Shown here in pieces: positions 56,240-64,000 of a stretch of 64,000 bases of DNA. This DNA comes from Symsagittifera roscoffensis (Eukaryota; Xenacoelomorpha; Acoela; Convolutidae). The DNA lies in the NCBI RefSeq assembly GCF_963678635.1, contig NC_087067.1, positions 38,535,682-38,599,681 of the forward strand, in the 5' to 3' direction. Under the pieces are notes generated by a model. The model searched no databases, was not told the origin of the DNA, and worked only from the letters and a program-made list of their open reading frames with translations. Position numbers and translations under genes: made by a program. Within the stretch, counting starts at the first letter, position 1. Every line of letters begins with the position of its first letter.

Positions 56240-57780
56240 CTGAAAACTCTCATTCACCTATATGAATTTTATGCGATGTACAATCTGATTTGAAGATTAA
56301 ATAATGACATTTTGATAGATTTAAACTCATGTTGTTATCACAGCACCACTTACTGAGAAGATTTATTTCTGTTTGTAGACCTTTAGAATTTTTTGATAAC
56401 AGCTTGTAGTGGTCCGCATAGTCAAAGCAACTGTATTTCAAGCCACTAGGTAGATCGTTTATGAAGCAAAGAAAAAGTAACGGGCCCATTATTGAACCTT
56501 GCGGAACTCCGCTAGTAATATCAAGCCAATTATTGAGCTCATTTTTGATTCGAACATTCTGCTTGCGATTCTGCAGATAGCTTTTAAATAACTCTATCAG
56601 GTTACCACCAGTCCCAAAATTTGAAAATTTGCAGAACAGAAAATCATGTTCGACCTTGTCTAAGGGCTTTTCAAAATCAGTGTCTGCCGCATGGATTTAT
56701 TTTGTCCTCACTTTCGTCTACGAGGCAATAGACTTTGTCTAGGTATTTGTTCATTTGATTTGTTTTCAACCTTTTTGGTCGAAAACCAAACTGGCTTTCG
56801 TGAACCTATTTGAAAATTTGATATGACGTTTTGTCGAAAATGAGTCTTTCGAGTACTCTGGAGACCGAGAAGAGCAGACTTATTGGTCAATAACTAATTA
56901 CCGATTGCTTGTCACCGTAATTGTAAATTGGACATATCTCGCTACGTTTCCACATGGTAGGATAAGTTGATTTGTTTGCAATTGTAACGAAAAGAAGTCT
57001 CAACAATTTTTTGAGTCCGTTTGCCAAAATTAATCAGTATATGGTTTCCAAGCTTATAACTTTTTCTTTTTTAGGTTCACCATAATTCTTTTGATTTCTA
57101 CTTCTATGAAATAAATACTCTCATGACGCTAATATTGGTTTGATTCAGCTTTCACTGTGGGGAGTAAGCAACCACAGCACAGTTGAATTGGGAGGTAATA
57201 GATCAACCAAACAACGCAATGAAACTCTTATTATTGGAAGCGCTGCATAATACAAAAATTGTTAAGATTTTGGTTTCAAATTTAGTGGACCCCATAACTT
57301 TTTTCGTTTTAGGTTCAACATAGTTCTTTTGATTTCTACTTCCATGAAATAAATACTCTCAATGAAGCTAATATTGGTTTGATTCAAATTCCAAATTTTT
57401 TCATTTGGTTTATTGAACACGCTTCGTAAGTACTGTTTGAATAGATTTGCAATATCTTTGTCGTTATAGGCTATTTTGTTGTCCCAGTATAAATTTGGTG
57501 GTAATCTCGTTGTGTTACGGGTACTCTTGACATATTTCTGTAGCTTGGTGAAATTTCTATCCTCAAAAGTAACGACTTTTTTTGTCATCCGTTGTAGAAA
57601 GCTAAGTAAGATTCTTTCAGCTGATGTACTGAACGTAAAACGTTCGTTGACCCCTAAGGAGACTAAAATTAATTGACGCTGATGATCAACACGTAGAAAT
57701 AAGGTATATGACGTCAGTCAGTCGTCAATAGGGATTTTATCTAGTCTCCGTTGATGTAGAATTTCCTTCCGTCGTTGTAA
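56240..57780 (-). pseudogene. Decayed non-LTR retrotransposon (LINE)
   Basis: On the minus strand 57588-57262 codes the region between endonuclease and reverse transcriptase (NLYWDNKIAYNDKDIANLFK, then YLRSVFN). 56489-56250 codes part of the RT palm: MGPLLFLCFINDLPSGLKY, then DYADHYKLL, with the catalytic YADD changed to YADH. Then follow WCCDNNMSLNLSKCHYLIF, the usual post-catalytic motif. Intervening parts are frameshifted. A Penelope-derived scrap interrupts it near 57155-57245. Confidence 0.7.
57052..57386 (+). repeat. Penelope fragment flanked by about 95-bp direct repeats
   Basis: 57155-57245 nearly matches 59322-59412 of the Penelope-like element (AACCACAGCACAGTTGAATT, CAACGCAATGAAACTC). 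It is bracketed by a diverged direct repeat of LINE sequence, 57052-57147 and 57291-57386 (TTTTGATTTCTACTT, GCTAATATTGGTTTGATTCA). Confidence 0.65.
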
Positions 57781-57799
57781 AAAATCATTAATCTTGTTT

Positions 57800-58100
57800 G
57801 CAGATTCAAAACATTATTTTGTTTATGTTATTCATCGTTGTATCAAAACCTTGCCAGATCTTTATAGTATAAGGTTCCGTTTCTGATCTCTTTCCTTCAT
57901 TGTTTATAAGAATTTTCATTCGATGGTAACAATCAGTACAGCACCAAAGACCGTTTGGCTGGCACATGTAATTATATGCTGATTCTGGCATGTTGAGATT
58001 CTGGCATGATTCTGCCATGTCAGCAGAGTTCCCGAACGTTTCATTGCCCCTCAAACTTTTCCATTCAGATTCTATGTTACTAACGGATGTTATCATTTTG
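57800..58100 (-). pseudogene. Cys-rich open frame of unknown origin
   Basis: A 96-codon minus-strand frame (58096-57806) contains C-x9-MCQPNGLWCCTDC-x2-R, a Cys-rich knuckle that could be part of a retrotransposon ORF1 or a treble-clef finger. There is no start context and it sits amid retroelement debris. Probably a remnant. Confidence 0.25.
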
Positions 58101-58587
58101 AGTCTAGGAAAACCGCAAAAATTAAAACAGCAAAATGGATGTCTCCAACTAGGGCAAAAGTGGTGAAACAGAAATCCGTTTCGCCGCTCCAGTGTAATTA
58201 AAACCTCAAAACTTACAAAAACACATTTCTACTTTTCACCTGTTTTTTGGTTGTCTTTTTTTCTTATTTCGTTTGGTCTTCCTCTTTCTAGACTTTTATC
58301 TTTGCGTTAGGTTAAATCTCCATGGGTTTTTTCGACTTCTCCAAATGTTGTTAGAAATTGCAACTCAAGGATTGAAGAAAAATTACCATCGTCAGGAAAA
58401 AATTTTTTGCACAGTTATTCGAATACCCGCCTTCACAAACGGTGAACGTTTAAAATGCTTTTGATTCGTGGTGGTATTTCGAATGAGGATTACGGAGGCA
58501 TAACAGAAAAAGTTGGGCTCTGCAAATTGTGCAATGAGAAGCGTTAAGGTGAACTGACAAACATAACAGGTGTGAATCTTTTCTAAG

Positions 58588-59480
58588 GATATGTAGATGA
58601 TTTTTTAATGGCTGTTAAAGGCGACACGAGAGTGGTATTGGCAGCTGCCAACAAATTGCACCCTAACTTGCATTACACACTTGAAACACCAGATGACAAA
58701 GGTGACTTGACTTTTTTAGACATTTATATCAATATAGATGGCAACAGGCAAGTTAAATGTAGATGGTACCAAAAACCAACGGATACTGGCACGCTTCTGA
58801 ACTTCAGAAGTTGCGCACCATTGCAGTTTAAGAGAAATATAAAGAGGGTACTGTGCACACGATTTATAGGAGCCCATCTACATGGTAACTTCACTAAGAA
58901 GCACTGGTGATCAATATACGGCAATGGAAGGTAAATCAGTACCCAGAGTAGTGGTCATCCAAAGATGAGTCGGAAAGCTGAGTCGGAAGCAAAATCAATA
59001 TCAACTAAGACAGAAACTCGGGCAACCAATGACAAGCGAGGCGAGAAACCCCCAATGCTCGAGCTTCTATTTCGAGGAAATCAACGTCAACTGTTTTCAA
59101 ACAAGGTGCGGAGCATCAGCAACGCACAAATTGTGTGTAAATCCCGGATATCGAAAACTGCTCTTCTCTCTTATCAGTCGTCATTCTCCTGTGATCTGAA
59201 TTACATTATGGTCTACAAACTGTCTTGTTGTAGATGTAATTCCCCCTATGTTCGACATTTGGCCACAAGGATTGAGGAACACAAAAAAAAAGACTCGCCC
59301 GTAGGCATTCGCATACGTCAGTGTGGGGAGGAAGCGACCACAGCACAATTGAATTGGGAGGCAATAGATCATTCAAACAACGCAATGAAACTCTTAACAT
59401 TGGAAGCGCTGCCCATTACGAAGTTGAGGCCAGAGATCAACACGCGGGATGAGTTCAGGATTATGGAGCTATCACTTTGA
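58588..59480 (+). pseudogene. Penelope-like element: RT end and GIY-YIG endonuclease
   Basis: The frame opens just before the RT active site GYVDDFLMAVKGD, followed by LTFLDIYINID and RWYQKPTDTGTLLNF, standard for Penelope-like reverse transcriptases. After two in-frame stops (near 58908 and 58935) the same frame continues with a Cys-rich motif YKLSCCRCNSPYV and TRIEEH, the GIY-YIG endonuclease region (Y-x2-C-x2-C...Y-V-G...R-x-x-EH), ending EALPITKLRPEINTRDEFR. Here the Gly after Y-V is Arg. Stops, the missing N-terminal half and that residue change mean it is inactive. Confidence 0.8.
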
Positions 59481-59814
59481 TTTTTGTCCAAAAATATTTT
59501 TGGCTCAGAATATCGAACGTGTCAATCGAAAAGGTAGTGTAAGAAAACGCTAAGTAAGGTTTAAAATCTGAAAAAATTTAGCAAAAGTGAAGGCTACAAA
59601 ATTCTTACGTAATGTAATCATACTAAAATTTGATTGGTGGAAAGATTTTATTTTTTGTTTACAGCCTTTCATTATCTCTTTATGATGTTTTAACGTCTCT
59701 AAATAATTTTTTATCAATTTTATTAACATGACGATAGACATAGTATCGAAGACGTTCGAATTCACATTTAATGATTTTTCCTAATTGTCCTGTCGGCTTG
59801 AACTCTGAGAGTCG

Positions 59815-60110
59815 GAGATGTATTGTTCAGTGGTCGAGCGGATTCGATTCAGTGTAATCAGTGACAGCAGTTTGCGGATTGATGGAAACAGTTTAACTGG
59901 TCAGAGGTTCTTGACGATTCCCTTCTTTTTTTTCGGGTTTCTGGAGGGGAACCAGGATTCCGTGTCCAAGCTTCAGGTCGGTGTGCTGCTCGAATGCACC
60001 GTCCAGTATGCTGGTCACGCGTGTTACTAGGATATCTGGTCCGTATCTGTCAGTCTTCTATAGGGACTTTATCTACTATCCGTCGATGTAAAGTTTCCAG
60101 GCGAATGTTA
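59815..60110 (-). pseudogene. LINE reverse transcriptase N-terminal fragment
   Basis: The minus strand codes GHGILVPLQKPEKKKGIVKNL and, after a stop, IRKLLSLITLNRI, the RT fingers motif (L-P-K-P-x-K...N-x-R-P-I...I-R-K-x-L-S). 60040-60103 is similar to 57706-57770, tying it to the LINE material at 56-57.8 kb or a relative. Confidence 0.55.
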
Positions 60111-60189
60111 CATCAGACAAGAAATATTCTCAGCGAGAAAGTTGGGTAATCAGTGTGAGTTTTTAAAATTCAGCTCGATTGTTTCTTAT

Positions 60190-60266
<77 letters not shown>
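60190..60266. repeat. (CTA)n microsatellite at LINE 3' end
   Basis: About 25 uninterrupted CTA units. On the minus strand this is (TAG)n directly after CAGGGAATAAAGTCTTT, so it forms the tail of the LINE at 60267-61600. Confidence 0.9.
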
Positions 60267-61600
60267 AAAGACTTTATTCCCTGATAATGGGCAATGACAA
60301 AATAAAAAAGTAAAAACAGCACTAAGCGCGACAAGTCGCGCATTTACACTTTTAAAGAAAGGAACATGAAGAGTTCAAACTAAAATCCGTCAGTTTGTTG
60401 AATAACAGTGTTGCTGGAAGTTTTTTTTCACAGTTGATGGGTTCTGCAACAGGTTGATCCCCGTTCCTTAAACATAGTTTGCGTTCTCCACACTCCGATA
60501 AAAATAGCTTCCCCATGAGGTGATCTTGCGGACTTTCGGTAGCGCAAACACAGTTCTATCGCTGGACCGATTACCCGCTCGTGAGTAAAAAAAGGAAACA
60601 TGATTTAAAATTTTAAAATCATAACGGTTTTGCAGAAGTTTACTGAAAAGAACAAGGTCGTTCGGGATAATTTGATAGCAAATGGCTAAAATACGTAAAG
60701 TCAAAAGGGCAGCAACATAATTATCTCTCCTAGAAACCCATTTTACAGCTTTCTTGTGAAGTTTTTCCATTTTTTGAGCAAAGTTCATTTGGGTTCCAGA
60801 CACATGAGTTATACAAAAGAATACTTTGAACACAGGCAACATAATTTCGTCTTCGTCGGGGCGCTAAAAGGAACAGTCCGTTTGATATAATAAAAGCTCC
60901 GCATGCTTTTGCCGTATTTATTATTGATATGGTTGTTCCAATTAAGGCCTGGACATAAATTGACACCCAAATCTTTAACCGAATTGGACATAGTTATGGC
61001 AGTATCATTAAGAAAAAACTAACTGTTTGTGACTTTTGTGAGTAACGAAGTTTTGCTGGGGTGAAAAGTTAAACTATTATCCTTGACCCAATTTGCAACT
61101 GAGCTAATATCATTTTGGAATAACTCTGGACTATACTTTGAGAAAAGCTTTAAATGCAAAAAGATAACAACTGGACGACTTCACACAATCAGGTAAATCA
61201 TTAATAAAAATTAAAAATAACAAAGGGCCCAAAATATTGCCCTGTGGTACACCACTGGGAACATCAGAACAGGATGAAAGAGAAGTATCTATGCGGACTC
61301 TCTGAGTGCGACCTGAAAAATACGAAGAAAACAACTCAATAAACGCATCATCAAAACCAAAAGCGCGTAGTTTGAATAACATTTTCTTGTGCGACACAGT
61401 GTCAAATGCTTTTTAAACATTAAAATAAACAGAATAATAATCAATAGTACCATCACAAGAGCTGTACACTTTATCAATGTAGTCTAAAAACTGAGTAAAC
61501 GTACTGCGCCGGCATCTAAAACCGTGCTGTGCAAGTAGTAGATGTTGGAGCTGATCAGGGGGGGGGGGGGGGGGGGGGACCCTGAAGACCCACATGTATT
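60267..61600 (-). pseudogene. Non-LTR retrotransposon, 5'-truncated and frameshifted
   Basis: Minus-strand pieces in order: 61595-61500 with QHGFRCRRSTFTQFLDYID (RT motif 3); 61397-61200 with SHKKMLFKLRAFGFD and VPSGVPQGNILGPLLFLIF-INDLP (motifs 4-5); 60991-60930 with VKDLGVNLCPGLNWNNHI; 60800-60480 with QKMEKLHKKAVKWVSRR and a typical C-terminus. The catalytic YADD zone is lost in a frame break. AATAAAG lies at the 3' end just before the (TAG)n tail. Similar to CR1/Jockey-like elements. A 21-G run bounds it upstream. Confidence 0.75.
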
Positions 61601-62177
61601 AAGATAGGTAATAGAGCATCCGGTCTTCAAGCTATGTATTAAGATTGGGTATAGAGTCTACAATGTATTAAGATAGGGAATACCGATGGTAAGGTTTCAG
61701 TGTGATGGTAAGAGAAAGAGAAACGAAAATTTTTTGGTTTTTGTTAATTTTTTTCGCAAAGTTTTTGGCGCGCGTTATCTAATTGGGAACAGTTAATTGT
61801 TAATTACGTGTAGAATAAAGGTTATGTAGTTAGTTTTTTGGTGCATGGTATGTCAATGGTAAGAGTTTTTGTGCAAAAACTTGGAATTTTTATCAAAAAA
61901 ATTTTTTCGAAAAAATTCAAAACACGATAAGATTTTGTTTAATTTGATATAATAAAAATTTATTAGATACTTTTACTTTCTACCTATTTGAATCTATTCT
62001 GAACCTATAGAGACATCGAAAAAAAAATCGAATTTTTTGAGAGAAAAAAATTAAATTACAAAGAAAGTATATAAATCACTGCATCGTATAGTAAACTTAC
62101 TGCCATAATTTACATTTTATTATCATGAAACAATAATAATATGACATCGTATATAATTTAATACATCAGAAGGGTTC
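61558..62177. other. Poly-G run and AT-rich spacer
   Basis: 21 Gs at 61558-61578, then a short threefold repeat containing ATGTATTAAGAT (near 61594, 61634, 61661). The rest to 62177 is AT-rich with nothing recognised; it may be the element sequence downstream of the polymerase. Confidence 0.5.
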
Positions 62178-64000
62178 TTATAAATATAATGGTTTTGTAT
62201 GAATTCCAGCATCTTGCACTTGTCTTTTAGGATAAAAATAACTTAGTATTTTCTTTGTCAGTTCATATGTAGCAACCATATGATTTATAGTTCTGAATCC
62301 TCTATTAGTAGATGTTAAGTTGATAACTTCATCGAGTACTCACCTATACTTTGCTAAAGGTCCATCTCCAGAATCTTCTAGAACCCGCTTATTCAATCCT
62401 TTGCTGCTAAATTTGAATTTGTCTGACTTGTTGTCATAGCAATATGTCTTACTACATAAACAGAGCATTTCTGTGCACCTAAATTCTTCTTTGAAAAGTC
62501 CCGGCTCCCGCTTATTATGTTTATTATGGATACTACAACACGTTCGAGGAAAGAAATTAGATTTTGCATCCGCCTTGAAGGAATTTCTGCAATCACTCTC
62601 CCTCATTTTTTCCCAAGCAGCTCTCTTATCCGGTTGGATGCAATCGTACAAATTTTCTTCTGCAAGTGCCAAGTAAAATGAGTCTGTATTCATCTCCAAC
62701 TCTTCAAATTTATTCACATCACAGAACTTGTCAAAGAAGTTATAGTAGAGTTCCAACATTCTCAATTTTGCATACTGAAGTATGAAAAAACCAACAATGA
62801 TGGGTTCTCTGTGCTCAATGGTTGACTTCAATAACTCCACCTCATATAAGTCCTTCTCAACTGTGTTAAGTCTTTTAAACAGTGGTTCATTGATTGCCTT
62901 ATGAGTTTTTTCATCGTTGAGATATTTTGTGATTGTATGTCTCGATCTATCCATGATCTGATATCCATAGGAGGAATTGCCCAAGAGCTTCATTGTTTCT
63001 GCTACAACTCCTGACAAAGGGTTTTCATCTCCTTCTCTTCTTGCATCAACCACCGATTGAACGAAATTATTGAAACACTTCCGAGGAGAATATTGAAGCA
63101 ATCGGTAAATTTTGGTGCACTGTAATCCAAGTTCCATATAAAAGTTGAAGAGAGGAGTTATAACTGTTCCATTTTCCAGCTTGAAACTAGATATCAGCAT
63201 TCTCTGAGGATGCTTTAACATTTCGTTCTCGATCGCATAGTTTTTCATGTAATCTCCAATATCATCTCTTCCGACCTCAGTATTTTTGAAAATTGGAGGA
63301 AAATTCGCAAATTTCGATTTCAGTTCATCTGGAACAACTAAGTCACACTGAACGTAACCAAAAAGAGATCCATCTTTTATCTTTGCTAGAAGAGAGTCTG
63401 TAGAAAGGGGTCTTTTGTTGGGAAAGAGGGTTCGAACATGATTTTTTATCTTGTCATTGGTTTTGAAATTTTGCCACCACTCACACTTCCACATTTCTTC
63501 AACTTTGTATCCTTTCTCTTGAATGTATTCTCGTCGCATATCATCCATTTCTCTCTCCTTGTTTCCTCGCTCGATATCCTGTTTTGTTAAGGAGGGACGA
63601 GCTTCTTGACAGGAACAGAAGTGGTAGTAACATCCCATTGCTTCGAATACTGTTTTACAGTGATCACAATTTTCTTCTGTTTTCCAGATGTAAAAAAGCT
63701 CTCAATTTTACATTCTGGTCTTGATTCTTGATAGAAAGATATGACCATATTCTCAAAGTTGCGAGTTCGATTATGTCTAGCCTTGAATTTTTGCATATCA
63801 GTGTCAAACTCCCATCTCGTATACAATCCTGTTGGCATATCTTGACACATTGAATAGGGGTAAAGCTGGCTTGCATCAATTCCAACGATTGATTTACAAA
63901 CATTTGATGAACTTCTGATGTATGTTTCATCAACTACAGCTTTTCGAGTGAACACAATCGAAGGCCCACAAGTCATGTCTTCTCGTATTTTTTCACACAA
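62178..64000 (-). pseudogene. Protein-primed family B DNA polymerase, decayed, 5' end outside window
   Basis: Minus-strand DNA polymerase of the DNA_pol_B_2 type found in Polinton/Maverick and adintovirus-like elements. Motif A (IDASQLYPYSM) is at about 63880-63850. A Cys/His cluster (CDHC ... CYYHFCSC) is near 63665-63610. Motif B (MKLLGNSSYGYQIM) is near 62990-62950. Motif C reads EMNTDSFYLAL near 62695, where the first Asp of the usual D-T-D is Asn (codon 62688-62690). Three breaks are visible: a frame change at about 63655-63690 in an A-rich stretch, the motif C change, and an in-frame TGA at 62340-62342 after which the same frame stays open about 54 codons to a TAA at 62178-62180. AGGTGAGT at the TGA could also be read as a splice donor, but homologous-looking sequence simply continues. 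The element's other genes (integrase, ATPase, capsid) would lie beyond the window. Confidence 0.85.

Overview
This window comes from a eukaryotic, almost certainly animal, nuclear genome. The genes have many exons with spliceosomal introns, the introns are AT-rich and full of mobile-element remains, and the best-preserved gene is a Diaphanous-type formin. Two splice donors look non-canonical: GC-AG in the first gene and GA-AG in the formin. GA-AG introns are known from appendicularian tunicates, so such an animal is one possibility, but nothing here proves the taxon.

Layout. 1-4.5 kb holds repeats only: a minisatellite, a LINE 3' remnant, a long inverted repeat, a MITE fragment and a tRNA-like repeat. 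4.5-6.8 kb carries a three-exon gene for a 164-residue four-helix membrane protein resembling the Flower/TMEM72 group. 9.1-40.3 kb is one formin gene that I could join in frame over 25 exons (about 1,423 residues): GBD/FH3 region, short linker, two proline-rich FH1 exons, FH2 and a C-terminal DAD. Its large introns hold MITEs, tRNA-like repeats, an exact 1,375-bp tandem duplication, an ATTT-rich tract, a 76-bp minisatellite and a decayed FLYWCH/MULE-type transposase.

40.9-44.4 kb has one good candidate first exon and one weak exon of an unrecognised gene, with a near-identical 1.1-kb tandem duplication between them. 44.4-56 kb is repeat-dominated: a 2.2-kb inverted-repeat element invaded by a hAT-like MITE with a perfect 8-bp target duplication, a 0.87-kb direct repeat pair, and a single C2H2 zinc-finger exon. 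56.2-61.6 kb is a retroelement graveyard with LINE reverse-transcriptase remnants and a Penelope-like element with a GIY-YIG endonuclease. 62.2 kb to the window end is a decayed protein-primed family B DNA polymerase of Polinton/adintovirus type, cut off by the window edge.

How it fits together. The formin is the only gene here with a clear cellular role: Rho-regulated nucleation and elongation of actin filaments. I found no multi-gene system. The most unusual signals are the GA-AG intron between the two FH1 exons, copy-specific matching of head and tail in a tRNA-like repeat family, splice acceptors next to a dispersed repeat, the layered mobile-element insertions, and the broken polymerase.
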